Positions 16,827 to 26,269 of a DNA stretch of 64,000 nt are shown in pieces. The stretch is from CAMCXT01 sp040403315 (GTDB lineage Bacteria; Bacteroidota; Bacteroidia; M30B66): NCBI GenBank assembly GCA_040403315.1, contig JBBAKX010000002.1:248001-312000 (forward strand), in the 5' to 3' direction. The notes beneath the pieces were generated by a model. It was given only the letters and a program-made list of their open reading frames with translations. It was not told the origin of the DNA and did not search any database. Both the position numbers and the translations under genes were made by a program. Numbering within the stretch: the first letter of the stretch is position 1; every line of letters begins with the position of its first letter.

Positions 16827-18121
16827 CCTCAGATCAACTCATCGGTTTCTTTCTGCTCGAAGAACCAAATGTTCAATTGGTAGTTGCTGGAACACTTTTA
16901 CTCTGCGGAATGGCGGCATTGGTGGGCTGTTTCACTTTTCTTCGAAAACGTTCTTTGGTAGGTGATGCAGTTTCTCACAGCGTGCTGCCGGGCATCTGCT
17001 TGGCATTTCTCATCAGTGGTGAAAAAAATCCGATCATTCTGCTTGTTGGAGCTCTAGTAACCGGTTTACTTTCTCTTATCCTGATGGAAGTTCTGACCAA
17101 AAACAGGCTCACACGTCCCGACACAGCGATTTCCTTGATGCTTTCGTTTTTCTTCGGTCTTGGTATTCTGCTCCTTACTTATATACAGCACCAAGGCAAT
17201 GCCGCACAAGCAGGGCTCGACAAATTTATCTTCGGCAAAGCGGCGTCCATTACCGAAGCCGATTTAAGGTTATTTCTGTATTCTGGAATCATCATTACAG
17301 CCTCAGTAACTATTTTGCTAAGAGGATTTTATCTGATTTCTTTTGATGAAGATTTTGCCCGAGTAACTGGCTTCCCAATTAAGTTCCTGCGCCTAGCCTT
17401 ATCGGTACTTACCGTTTGGACTGTCGCCATTGGTATTCAAGCAGTTGGAGTGGTTTTAATGGCTGCTTTGCTCATCACGCCTGCTCTTGCTGCTCGCTTT
17501 TGGACCCATTCGATTGGAAGGATGCTGGTAATTGCTGCCCTTTTCGGGATGATTTCAGGATATTCTGGATCTTTCGTTTCCTATCTCGCTCCCGCCATGC
17601 CCACCGGACCGTGGATAGTTGTAATGGCGACTTTCATTGCAGTGATATCCATGTTCTTCGCCCCTGGCAGGGGATTGTTGGCGCGCTGGAACACAAGATC
17701 GAAAAACCGCGAAAAAACACTCTTGGAAAATATTCTTAAACTCTTCTACCAAATCGGTGAAAAATCGGGTCAATTACAAGGAAACATCTTGGAGGAAGAC
17801 CTCCTAAATAATCGAGCATTTGCGCATGATGAACTGCGGAAAGGATTGAAACGGTTAACCTCCAAAAATCTTCTGGAATCGAACCTGCTTACTTATCGCC
17901 TCACCAACCAAGGATTGCAAGAAGCGCAAAGAATCGTTCGCTTGCACCGTTTGTGGGAGCTTTATTTACAGCGATACCTCCATCTTGCGCCCGACCATGT
18001 GCATGATGACGCCGAAGCGATGGAGCATGTGATTACTCCAGAAATCGAAGCCCAACTAGAACTTATTCTAGGAAATCCAGAAACAGATCCACACAATACC
18101 ATAATTCCGCCGCGAGCATGA
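16823..18121 (+). CDS. Mn/Zn ABC permease fused to a DtxR/MntR-like metal sensor
   Basis: The 432-residue protein has two parts. Residues 1-285 form an ABC-3 family permease of about eight membrane segments (GDAVSHSVLPGI is the family motif). After a basic linker, residues 300-370 resemble a winged helix (FAHDELRKGLKRLTSKNLLE) and 374-432 resemble the DtxR/MntR dimer and metal domain. Candidate metal ligands are H375, E378, H394, E398, E401 and H402. E398 sits where DtxR has Cys102 and MntR has Glu99, which points to manganese. Chlamydia YtgCR has the same permease-repressor layout and is cut to release a repressor; whether this one is cut is unknown. Confidence 0.88.
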   Translation: MTSDQLIGFFLLEEPNVQLVVAGTLLLCGMAALVGCFTFLRKRSLVGDAVSHSVLPGICLAFLISGEKNPIILLVGALVTGLLSLILMEVLTKNRLTRPDTAISLMLSFFFGLGILLLTYIQHQGNAAQAGLDKFIFGKAASITEADLRLFLYSGIIITASVTILLRGFYLISFDEDFARVTGFPIKFLRLALSVLTVWTVAIGIQAVGVVLMAALLITPALAARFWTHSIGRMLVIAALFGMISGYSGSFVSYLAPAMPTGPWIVVMATFIAVISMFFAPGRGLLARWNTRSKNREKTLLENILKLFYQIGEKSGQLQGNILEEDLLNNRAFAHDELRKGLKRLTSKNLLESNLLTYRLTNQGLQEAQRIVRLHRLWELYLQRYLHLAPDHVHDDAEAMEHVITPEIEAQLELILGNPETDPHNTIIPPRA

Positions 18122-18951
18122 ATGTAAACGACATACAAATCGTTCTCACAGCGAGCCTCGTTACGCTTGCATGCGTTATTCCAGGATGCTTTTTGGTTTT
18201 ACGAAGAATGACCATGTTTGGAGATGCGATCTCGCATGCCGTTTTACCAGGCATTGTGGCAGCATTTCTTTTCTCGGGAAGTCTCAATGGAATTGCGATG
18301 ATCATTGGCGCATCACTCACAGGATTACTCGTAACATTGTTGATCGAATTGATCCAAAAGAAAATGCGGATCAGTCCCGACGCCTCCATTGGAATCACCT
18401 ACACATTACTATTTGCTATCGGTGTAATTATGGTGAGCTTACTTAGCAATCAAACCGATCTTGATCAAGAATGCGTGCTTTATGGCGACATTACCTTAGT
18501 GCCTTTTGACCTTGGCATGTGGGGAATCCCTCGTCAAATTTGGATTGCATCAATTCTCGACATCATTCTAATCATCACTTTATTGGTTGGTTACCGCGGA
18601 TTGTGGGTGAGCACTTTCGATCCATCTTTTGCTGCAGCCACGGGCATTGCCACCGTTTTCTGGCATTATCTACTGATGGGAATGGTCTCCCTTTCATCCG
18701 TAACTGCATTTGAATCGGTCGGTGCAATCATGGTGATCGCCTTGCTCACAGGTCCGCCAGCTACTGCAGCTTTGTTTGCACGATCGCTTCCGCGGATGCT
18801 TGTAATTGCAGCATTTGTGGGCATTGCAAGTTGCATTTTGGGCTACATGCTCGCTGCATGGATGGATGCTTCCATTGCTGGAGCGATTGCGGTGATGAAT
18901 GGAATACTTTTCTTTGTTTCACTTCTTTTCAGAAAGATCCTGAAAAAATAA
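18118..18951 (+). CDS. Mn/Zn ABC transporter second permease
   Basis: The 277-residue ABC-3 family permease has about eight membrane segments and the motif GDAISHAVLPGI near residue 40. It overlaps the permease-sensor gene by four bases (ATGA) and probably forms a heterodimer with its permease part. It is the last gene of the operon. The following 83 bases to the converging YitT gene show no clear terminator. Confidence 0.93.
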   Translation: MNVNDIQIVLTASLVTLACVIPGCFLVLRRMTMFGDAISHAVLPGIVAAFLFSGSLNGIAMIIGASLTGLLVTLLIELIQKKMRISPDASIGITYTLLFAIGVIMVSLLSNQTDLDQECVLYGDITLVPFDLGMWGIPRQIWIASILDIILIITLLVGYRGLWVSTFDPSFAAATGIATVFWHYLLMGMVSLSSVTAFESVGAIMVIALLTGPPATAALFARSLPRMLVIAAFVGIASCILGYMLAAWMDASIAGAIAVMNGILFFVSLLFRKILKK

Positions 18952-19034
18952 ATAACCGTAATTCAAGATTTCTGAGTGTATTTCTAGGTTTAAGTAATAA
19001 TTGTAAATCCAATATTAATTCAAATTGAAATTAT

Positions 19035-20018
19035 TTAATGCTGTAATGGTCTTTTCTTAATCATCCCTCCACGAGTATCTTTTACACTGTTCATCACAAC
19101 AAAAGCAGTAGGTTCAATTTTCTCGATTTCTGTGTTTAATTTATTCAATTCTAAACGGGTAATTACAGTGTAAATAATATCTACATCCTTAAGTTCTCCG
19201 CGTTTTCCAAAACCACGCTTTCCATAGTAAACAGTAACTCCACGACCCATTTGGTTGATAATCATTTGTCTTATTTCTTCATTTCGGGCTGATACGATTG
19301 TTACTCCGATATACTCTTCGATTCCTTCTACAATAAAATCCAATGTTCTGGATGCCGCAAAATAGGTGATCATCGAATACATGGCTACTTCAACACCTAA
19401 GAAATAAGCAGCAACGCTAAAAATCAAAATATTAATTACGATAATTACATCGCCTATCGTTACACCGAATTTTCGGCTCAAATAAATTGCAAGCACTTCA
19501 GTTCCATCAATTACCGAGCCTCCACGAATCGAAAAACCGATACCAGCTCCAAGCAACATTCCACCAAATAGAGACACCAACAAATTGTCGTTTGTTACAT
19601 TTGGAAATGGAACCAATGCGAGCACAATAGCTAACAAAACAATTGAAAGTGCAGTTTTCATAGCAAACTGGCGCCCCATGGTGTTATAGCCCAAAATAAT
19701 AAATGGAATATTAATTCCTACAATCAATATTGGCAATGGAATACCTGTTATAATCGATGTAAGTAATGAAATTCCTGTAGCACCACCATCTATAAATCCA
19801 TTGGTTAATAAAAATCCCTTGAATCCGAAAGCAGCGCAAAAAACACCCAAAACCATTAATGACGCATCTTTCATGATCCTCCGCATCAGAAAAAGCAAAT
19901 CCTTGTGCCCGCGAGCCAATTGAAACTTAGAATATTGGGCATTCTCAGGCTGACCTCGATACTTTGTTTTTAGAATGCTTCGGATAATCAGGTCTTTCCA
20001 AAACTTATTCATTTTCAT
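19035..20018 (-). CDS. YitT family membrane protein (DUF161/DUF2179)
   Basis: The 327-residue protein has a basic N-terminal stretch of about 45 residues, five to six membrane segments (about 50-220) containing GGATGISLL and GGSVIDGTEVLAIYL, and a C-terminal DUF2179 domain (about 235-310) with GRGVTVYYGKRGFGK and DIIYTVITRLEL. Proteins of this family are conserved in Firmicutes and Bacteroidota and their transport role is not established. Two in-frame ATGs (20018 and 20012) could start it. It converges on the metal operon. Confidence 0.88.
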   Translation of the reverse strand: MKMNKFWKDLIIRSILKTKYRGQPENAQYSKFQLARGHKDLLFLMRRIMKDASLMVLGVFCAAFGFKGFLLTNGFIDGGATGISLLTSIITGIPLPILIVGINIPFIILGYNTMGRQFAMKTALSIVLLAIVLALVPFPNVTNDNLLVSLFGGMLLGAGIGFSIRGGSVIDGTEVLAIYLSRKFGVTIGDVIIVINILIFSVAAYFLGVEVAMYSMITYFAASRTLDFIVEGIEEYIGVTIVSARNEEIRQMIINQMGRGVTVYYGKRGFGKRGELKDVDIIYTVITRLELNKLNTEIEKIEPTAFVVMNSVKDTRGGMIKKRPLQH

Positions 20019-20075
20019 TTCTCATTGAATTTATGGGTTAAAGAAAATCAATTTCATTTATTGAATCAAATTAAA

Positions 20076-20744
20076 TCAACATGAACAACCTGCCACAATA
20101 ACAACTTGCTCCATATTTAATTTCTTTAATATCAATTGAAACGCATCTGAATAATCATCAAGTTTTGCATTCTCCAAATCCTCTACATTATACTTACCCG
20201 AAAGTTCTTTTAGTTCTTCTAATACAACTCGAGTAGTCTTGGAAGGCTTGTGCACGAATATCAAATAATCGCATAAATAAACACCATAACTCACCGATTG
20301 CTTAGGCTTGCTTTTTATCCAAGTCCGATCGCTGGTTTTTAATTCATTGTATACACCGATACTGTAAGTAAACTCAAACTGATCAGTGATTGTAATCTTT
20401 TGAATTTCACCTTTTAAAATTGATTTCTCTTGAATTAACTGATACGCTTTATATTCCTCTTTATTAGGATCGCCAGGATAATTATATGTGTAACTAATTC
20501 TGTCTTGATAAAATGTAAATGAATCATCTGAAAATGATGTTGGATAACCCAATACTCTAATTAGATAGGCTTGATTACTCATCGAATCGTTCGAATAATA
20601 ACCATCAGCTACATAGTTATATCCTTTTATTGATTCTCCTTGTTGAGTTAAAATGATAAAAGTAAAATGCTTTCCATTATACTCCGCCTTCAATTGAGAA
20701 AAACAATTAATTAATATAGAAATCAATAAGATTAACTTTTTCAT
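20076..20744 (-). CDS. Secreted protein of unknown function
   Basis: The 222-residue product has a signal peptide ending near LKAE. The mature protein is a mixed beta/alpha sequence with many Tyr residues and ends in GCSC, two Cys close to the C-terminus. No family is recognised. It has its own -7 box at 20765-20772, facing away from the MazG-like gene. Confidence 0.65.
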   Translation of the reverse strand: MKKLILLISILINCFSQLKAEYNGKHFTFIILTQQGESIKGYNYVADGYYSNDSMSNQAYLIRVLGYPTSFSDDSFTFYQDRISYTYNYPGDPNKEEYKAYQLIQEKSILKGEIQKITITDQFEFTYSIGVYNELKTSDRTWIKSKPKQSVSYGVYLCDYLIFVHKPSKTTRVVLEELKELSGKYNVEDLENAKLDDYSDAFQLILKKLNMEQVVIVAGCSC

Positions 20745-20764
20745 TTTTTTAAGGTTTTACATGC

Positions 20765-20772
20765 CAAATATA
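20765..20772 (-). promoter_or_regulatory. -7 box, minus strand
   Basis: TATATTTG on the minus strand, 20 bases before the ATG at 20744. Only four bases separate it from the plus-strand box at 20777-20784. Confidence 0.5.
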
Positions 20773-20776
20773 CCCT

Positions 20777-20784
20777 TAATTTTG
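20777..20784 (+). promoter_or_regulatory. -7 box, plus strand
   Basis: TAATTTTG fits TAnnTTTG. A transcript from here would start near 20790, past the upstream ATG at 20761, which is therefore not the real start of the MazG-like gene. Confidence 0.55.
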
Positions 20785-20817
20785 CAGTTCATTTGTTTAC
20801 CTAAACCAAGAAATTAC

Positions 20818-21261
20818 ATGTCACTCACGCTAAAAGAAGCTATTCAGCACGTTCAAGATTTCCACCACGCTTTCAAATTACCAGTGCGCTTCGAACCATC
20901 TGCAGTGTTATCAGATCAAGAAAGAATGCTTCGTTTCAACATAATGAAGGAAGAAAATGAAGAGTACCTTGAAGCTGCCGAAAGAGCCGATATAGTTGAA
21001 ATTGCCGATGCACTTGGTGATATGCTTTACATTCTTTGTGGAACCATCAATGCGCATGGTTTACAAGAATATATGGCTCCTGTTTTTGAGGAAATCCAAC
21101 GAAGCAACATGAGTAAGCTCGACGAAAACGGACAACCCATCTACCGAGAAGATGGCAAAGTATTGAAATCAGATCGTTACTTCAAACCGAATATACATGC
21201 GATTCTAGAAAAGTATATCGGTTTAATTCGTATGCGGTGGCCCTGTCGGATTGGTTCCTGA
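20818..21261 (+). CDS. MazG-like/PRA-PH pyrophosphohydrolase
   Basis: The 147-residue all-alpha protein (from the ATG at 20818) belongs to the MazG/phosphoribosyl-ATP pyrophosphohydrolase-like superfamily, which removes pyrophosphate from nucleotides. The metal site is EENEEYLEAAERAD followed by EIADALGDMLYILCG, giving the E-x2-E ... E-x2-D pattern. SKLDENGQPIYREDGKVLKS follows, a tail often seen in phage and bacterial members. The last 39 bases overlap the 3' end of the converging receptor gene. The substrate is unknown. Confidence 0.85.
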   Translation: MSLTLKEAIQHVQDFHHAFKLPVRFEPSAVLSDQERMLRFNIMKEENEEYLEAAERADIVEIADALGDMLYILCGTINAHGLQEYMAPVFEEIQRSNMSKLDENGQPIYREDGKVLKSDRYFKPNIHAILEKYIGLIRMRWPCRIGS

Positions 21262-24138
21262 ACCCGGTCCCATTGGTCCGAAACCACCAGGAGGCGCTCC
21301 CGCTGGACGATCACCTGCTGCAGGCTTGAAACTTCTCAATGTATACGTGAAGGTCAACATGAAATATTGATTCAATACCCGCGTGATGTTATCTTCTACA
21401 TATGTTTCTGTTACCGTTCTGCTGATGCTGTTGTTTTGATTTAAAATATCGAAAGCTGAAATCTTCAATTCGCCTGCTCGATTTTTCAGGAATTTATAAC
21501 CGAAATAAGCATTCCAAAGCATAAATTGCTGATCGAATCCTTCTCCCAATCCAATGTATTGGTTGTAATTGAAATCGGTATTCAAGACAAATCGCTTTGA
21601 TGGCATCCAATTGATTTTCGCACCAGCTGTGTGGATTTGATAATTGTTATTTAACTGCGGTTGTAAAGTGTTTTCTACAATATTCCATCCGCCGTTATAC
21701 GACAATGTGAAATCAAGTTTCTCGCTGATATTGCTGGCGATTACAACTCCCCCACTCCACATGGTATTTTCGGTTTCATTACGAACTCCATTTACCATTC
21801 CGGGTGTTATGATATAATTGTTTCCAGCCTGAAAATTCAGTGTGCTTTTTAGAAATTTCAAAGGTGTACTGTAGGTTAAAAGTGATCGGATAGCAACATA
21901 TCCATTCATATTTATCGGACGACTTAATTGAGCACCTGGACGAAGTTTGATGCCTTCATACACCGTTGTATCGCCTGTGGCAAATAAGGTAGAATTTGCA
22001 ATATACTGATTGGTAAAGGTTGCACTACCATTATAAAACAACGATCTACTTGTAGTTGAATATGTTGTCCCAAAACGGGCAGTAAGGGATTGTGAAAATT
22101 CCTGCTTTAAATCAGGATTTCCAGTACTCAATTGAAGTGGATTACTATTGTCTAATACATTTTGCAATTGTGCAACACTTGGAGCATTCGTATTGCTTCG
22201 ATAAAACAACCGAAGATTTGTGGCGGAACTGAATTTATAATTTAGCATCGCAAATGGCAAAACATTCACCCAAGATTTTCGAAGCGATAATCCTTCAGGA
22301 AAAGTAGTTTCATTCTCTAGGGTAAATTGTTGCACGTTGAAATTAATTACACCCATTAATTTCGGCGATCTAAGTCGAATTCCCGCACCACCTCTTTGAA
22401 TGATCTGCGTGTTATTAAATCGATTGCTCAGCAATGAATCCAATCGGGTTAATTCGTTTGTTATTGAATCGTTTCGAAATGTTTGTTTGTCTGAGTAATT
22501 GTAAGTAATCGATGGGGCATAACTCAAAAACAATTGCATCACTTTGCCCAAAGGCTCGGTATATGTGAGGTTAGAAGAATACGTCTGACTGTTTGTGTAA
22601 TTCTCGCCTTTCTGTTTGAAAGTGATGGTTGAATCGAATTGCGAAAAATCATTCGAAGTGATGAGATCAGAATTGCCATTGCGTTCATTCCAATCGGCAT
22701 TGAGCGCCAAAGAAACCGTTCTACCTGTCTTTTTAAACCGGTGACGAAGCAAAAGGTTGTTATTGACACTGTATGGCGTATTCGTTGAGCTATTAGCTGT
22801 TTTGGTATTGCTTAATGATGAATTAGAATTGATGCGTGTCGCACCATCGAGTTCAGATCCTGTTTGATTTCCTTGCCAAGAAATTCGAGGTGTATAAATA
22901 ATCGAATTCATCGTGTCGAGTGTGTACTCGATTCGAAGGTTTAACCTGTGGTTTAAATTGTTCGACCACGATGTATTGATTTCATTGTAATTCTGGGTGG
23001 TGGTATCGTTGAGGAAAAATGCTCGATTTACCGTTTTATCTGTTGTATTGTAAGTGTTGTTGAAGAAATAACTTCCTTGAAACTTCAGCTTTGGAGACAA
23101 CGAATCCGAATAATTAATTCCGAGCGTATGCGTAGTGTTGATTCCATTCGACTGATTTACCATGAAATTCGACGGATCCGATGCACCAGGAACCATACCC
23201 ATCATACGCATCATTCCACCGCCGCCACCTCCGCCGCCAGCGCGCCCACCACCGGCCGAACCACCAGTTAATCCAATTAAATCTTGGGATGAAAAATTCT
23301 GTTGATTGATATTATTCGACTGACCAAGGATCGTAAACTTCCGATTTCCCTTGAATTTGTTGTAGTTAAAACCTGCGTTAAATCGATCATCAGTGCCATA
23401 ACCACCGTAAAGCTTTCCGAAACTGGCATTTTTCATCCCGCCACCGCGCGTAATTACGTTGATTGAACGACGCGAATTGCCATCATCAAACCCTGTGAAT
23501 TGCGCTTGATCACTCATTCTATCAAACACTTGAATTTTTTCAACGACTTCGGCAGGTAGATTTTTTAATGCGGTTGCGGCATCATCTCCAAAAAACTCCT
23601 TCCCATCGACCAACACCTTTTGCACTGTTTCTCCACCAGCCTTCAATGTGCCGTTTTCGACCGTCATTCCAGGCATTTTCTTTACCAAATCTTCCAGATT
23701 CGCATCCGGATTGGTTTTGAATGCTGCTGCATTAAATTGTGTGGTGTCGCCCTTTTGCTCTGTTCTAATTTGTGCACCTTCAACATTGAGTTCTTTCAGA
23801 TTCTTTGAATCAATTTCCAAAAAAATAGGTCCTGACCGAAAAGGCTCTTGTCCAACAACAATCGATCTTAAGTAATACTTGTAACCAATAGATCGAACTT
23901 GCAAAATGTAATTGCCCGCTTCAACATTGTCTATCGAAAAAATTCCCTCCGGGGAAGTTGGAGCACCCTTGTAAATTGAAGAATCGGGTTTCAAAAGAAC
24001 AGCAGAGGCACCTGGAATAGGCTGTTGGTCGACTTTATCCATTACGCGTCCCCGAACCGAAGTTTGTGCATTAACGTCAGAAACAACGAACAAAGACAGA
24101 AGAAATATAGTGACTGTGTAAAAAATAGATTTATTCAT
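21223..24138 (-). CDS. TonB-receptor-like outer-membrane beta-barrel protein
   Basis: The 971-residue protein has a signal peptide (about residues 1-24), an N-terminal CarboxypepD_reg-like domain (about 25-110, GRVMDKVDQQPIPGASAVLL), a plug-like domain (about 130-230 with FGDDAATALKNLPAEVVEKI) and a long beta-barrel of Tyr/Asn-rich strands. A Gly-rich loop lies at about 290-310 and the tail is Pro/Gly-rich. This layout is the OMP_b-brl_3 group, related to TonB receptors but without a recognised ligand. Its 3' end overlaps the MazG-like gene by 39 bases, and a -7 box lies at 24156-24163. Confidence 0.88.
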   Translation of the reverse strand: MNKSIFYTVTIFLLSLFVVSDVNAQTSVRGRVMDKVDQQPIPGASAVLLKPDSSIYKGAPTSPEGIFSIDNVEAGNYILQVRSIGYKYYLRSIVVGQEPFRSGPIFLEIDSKNLKELNVEGAQIRTEQKGDTTQFNAAAFKTNPDANLEDLVKKMPGMTVENGTLKAGGETVQKVLVDGKEFFGDDAATALKNLPAEVVEKIQVFDRMSDQAQFTGFDDGNSRRSINVITRGGGMKNASFGKLYGGYGTDDRFNAGFNYNKFKGNRKFTILGQSNNINQQNFSSQDLIGLTGGSAGGGRAGGGGGGGGMMRMMGMVPGASDPSNFMVNQSNGINTTHTLGINYSDSLSPKLKFQGSYFFNNTYNTTDKTVNRAFFLNDTTTQNYNEINTSWSNNLNHRLNLRIEYTLDTMNSIIYTPRISWQGNQTGSELDGATRINSNSSLSNTKTANSSTNTPYSVNNNLLLRHRFKKTGRTVSLALNADWNERNGNSDLITSNDFSQFDSTITFKQKGENYTNSQTYSSNLTYTEPLGKVMQLFLSYAPSITYNYSDKQTFRNDSITNELTRLDSLLSNRFNNTQIIQRGGAGIRLRSPKLMGVINFNVQQFTLENETTFPEGLSLRKSWVNVLPFAMLNYKFSSATNLRLFYRSNTNAPSVAQLQNVLDNSNPLQLSTGNPDLKQEFSQSLTARFGTTYSTTSRSLFYNGSATFTNQYIANSTLFATGDTTVYEGIKLRPGAQLSRPINMNGYVAIRSLLTYSTPLKFLKSTLNFQAGNNYIITPGMVNGVRNETENTMWSGGVVIASNISEKLDFTLSYNGGWNIVENTLQPQLNNNYQIHTAGAKINWMPSKRFVLNTDFNYNQYIGLGEGFDQQFMLWNAYFGYKFLKNRAGELKISAFDILNQNNSISRTVTETYVEDNITRVLNQYFMLTFTYTLRSFKPAAGDRPAGAPPGGFGPMGPGSGTNPTGPPHTN

Positions 24139-24155
24139 TCAGGAAAAATTCTGCG

Positions 24156-24163
24156 CAAAGGTA
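24156..24163 (-). promoter_or_regulatory. -7 box of the beta-barrel receptor gene
   Basis: TACCTTTG on the minus strand, 17 bases before the ATG at 24138; the predicted leader is about ten bases. Confidence 0.55.
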
Positions 24164-24313
24164 AGGTTTAGCAACAAGGCTAAAACTCTTGAGGATGATA
24201 TTGGTTTAAAAGTGAAAACAAATATCATTGATTTGCTGAACAATAATTATATCTACTCCTTCAAGCACGATAAAAGATTGATCGAAACAAAAGATCAGAA
24301 TAATAATTGATTA

Positions 24314-26134
24314 TTAATTCCTATCCAACAACTGTTTCGCTTTCTCTCTGTAAGATTCAGGCATTTCAACTGGCGGTGCATGGAATGGTTTAATTCTCGC
24401 ATCCACAACCAATGAACCTTTGCAGCCCCAATGTTTATTTTCGGTGAAACTTCCAACACCATAAACATCATGCGAAGGATTAGATCGTGTAAATGTTACC
24501 CAAAGCCAATTCCCCAATGTTTGAGCTACAAATGGAGCATCATCGCACAAGGTTATAAATGGAAATTCGGAAGCCAATTCCAATGGAAATTTCTCCGTTA
24601 ATCGTTGTAATTCCTGCTTAGCTGATTCATAATTGGTGAATTTAGGTCCTCGAACCGACAAAACACCAGGAAATACAAGGCTTAATTTAGAAAATCCTTC
24701 AGGCAAATTCACATTATTTGGAATTACCGTTCCTAATTTTCTTGTAGCATTTCCAGTTGCAGCTAAAACGAGTTTTGATCCAGTGTTTAATCCATCGCCG
24801 CTATAATCAAGCGTATCGATGGAAGTTTGTGTATAAAAATGCAAATCACGACCTAAATCAATTCTCTCGAAAATGTGCTCGAAAAAAGCCTGTTCATGAT
24901 GTGTAGTAAGGGCTTGATTGTCTTCCTTGGCAGCAATGAAAAGCCATTTAGCCAAACTCAGCTGACCAGTTCCTAAAATATGATTTGATATCGTGAGCAG
25001 TTCTGCCGGACGACGATCTTCCTTTAAAAATGGAGTGTAACGTTCTGATCCTATGGCCAATAACAATGGATGAACGCCTGCTGCATCCACTGCATGAACT
25101 TCATGAACACCCGGTAATTCATTTTTAATTGCATCACCAGTTAATTCATGGATCAATGCACCAAATGCGGTGTCTTCTTGCGGGGGCCTGCCAACAACAG
25201 TAAATGGCCAAATTGCATCTTTTCGATGGTAAACATTTTTCACCCGCATTAACGGGAAAGGATGTTTCAAACTATAATAGCCAAGATGGTCGCCAAACGG
25301 GCCTTCTAGCTTATTTTCGTTCGGATAAACTTCGCCAGTAATTACAAAATCGGCATCCGCACTAATACAATATCCTTCTGAATCATAAAAATATTGGAAA
25401 CGGCGATTGTTCAAAGCCCCAGCAAAAGTCATTTCCGACAATCCTTCAGGAAGCGGCATTACAGCGCTCAACATATGAGAAGGTGGACCGCCAACAAAAA
25501 TGCTTACTTTTAAAGGTAAACCTTTAGCGTTTGTTTTGCTTTGATGCACTCCAATACCACGATGCAACTGATAATGCAATCCAATTTCTTTGTCTTGGAC
25601 ATAATCATTTCCACCCAATTGAATTCTGTACATACCTAAATTAGCATTCATAATTCCGGGCTTATCGATATCTTCAGTGTAAACCGCAGGCAAAGTCACA
25701 AACGGACCGCCATCATTAGGCCAGTGCACAATTTGAGGAATATCGCTGATTTTACACTTTCCAAATGAAACGGGCTTTTTAAACCAAGCTTTTTCTGGAA
25801 GCGCTTTAATTGCCAAAAAAGGAATTGCTAAGTTGTTGAGTGGATCTTTCAATGCTTGCATCGGATCGTTTTTCAATGCAATAAGTTTTTGCATATTGAT
25901 CCATGTATCTCGAAACATGAATTTACTTCGGTCGATATCGCCAAACAAATTCGATACCGCTGGAAATTTCGAGCCTTTCACGCGTTCGAAATAAACTGCT
26001 TTTCCGTTCCGTTCGTAAACTTCCAATTGAATTGCCGACATCTCCAAATAAGGATCTACCTCATCTTTAATGCGTAACAAATGATCATGATTTTCTAGAT
26101 CAGCAACACAATGCGCAAGACTTTTATATCCCAT
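24314..26134 (-). CDS. UbiD family decarboxylase
   Basis: The 606-residue protein is a prenylated-FMN-dependent decarboxylase of the UbiD group, acting on aromatic or unsaturated carboxylates. The N-terminal part contains SLAHCVADLENHDHLLRI. The flavin and metal region includes GIGVHQSKTNAKG and NKLEGPFGDHLGYYS, whose Glu and neighbours correspond to the catalytic E-x-P region, followed by GRPPQEDTAFG. Bacteroidota homologs are usually annotated as menaquinone-pathway (MqnL/UbiD) enzymes, but the substrate is not proven. The UbiX partner that makes prenyl-FMN is not in this window. Confidence 0.9.
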   Translation of the reverse strand: MGYKSLAHCVADLENHDHLLRIKDEVDPYLEMSAIQLEVYERNGKAVYFERVKGSKFPAVSNLFGDIDRSKFMFRDTWINMQKLIALKNDPMQALKDPLNNLAIPFLAIKALPEKAWFKKPVSFGKCKISDIPQIVHWPNDGGPFVTLPAVYTEDIDKPGIMNANLGMYRIQLGGNDYVQDKEIGLHYQLHRGIGVHQSKTNAKGLPLKVSIFVGGPPSHMLSAVMPLPEGLSEMTFAGALNNRRFQYFYDSEGYCISADADFVITGEVYPNENKLEGPFGDHLGYYSLKHPFPLMRVKNVYHRKDAIWPFTVVGRPPQEDTAFGALIHELTGDAIKNELPGVHEVHAVDAAGVHPLLLAIGSERYTPFLKEDRRPAELLTISNHILGTGQLSLAKWLFIAAKEDNQALTTHHEQAFFEHIFERIDLGRDLHFYTQTSIDTLDYSGDGLNTGSKLVLAATGNATRKLGTVIPNNVNLPEGFSKLSLVFPGVLSVRGPKFTNYESAKQELQRLTEKFPLELASEFPFITLCDDAPFVAQTLGNWLWVTFTRSNPSHDVYGVGSFTENKHWGCKGSLVVDARIKPFHAPPVEMPESYREKAKQLLDRN

Positions 26135-26221
26135 TTCGGCGGCAAGTTAAAGATTCAACCGTTATACAACAGCCAATTCAGGATTTGGTTCCTTAAAACG
26201 AACAATTAATTAAAATAAAAA

Positions 26222-26250
26222 TCCCCGATACGGGAAGTCCGGACCGGGGA
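26222..26250 (-). terminator. Terminator of the SIMPL-like gene
   Basis: A GC-rich stem with CCCCG and CGGGG arms around 26223-26249 is followed on the minus strand by a T-rich run (ATTTTTATTTT). It lies 20 bases after the gene's stop. Confidence 0.7.
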
Positions 26251-26269
26251 AAATATTTGAATTAAGAAA

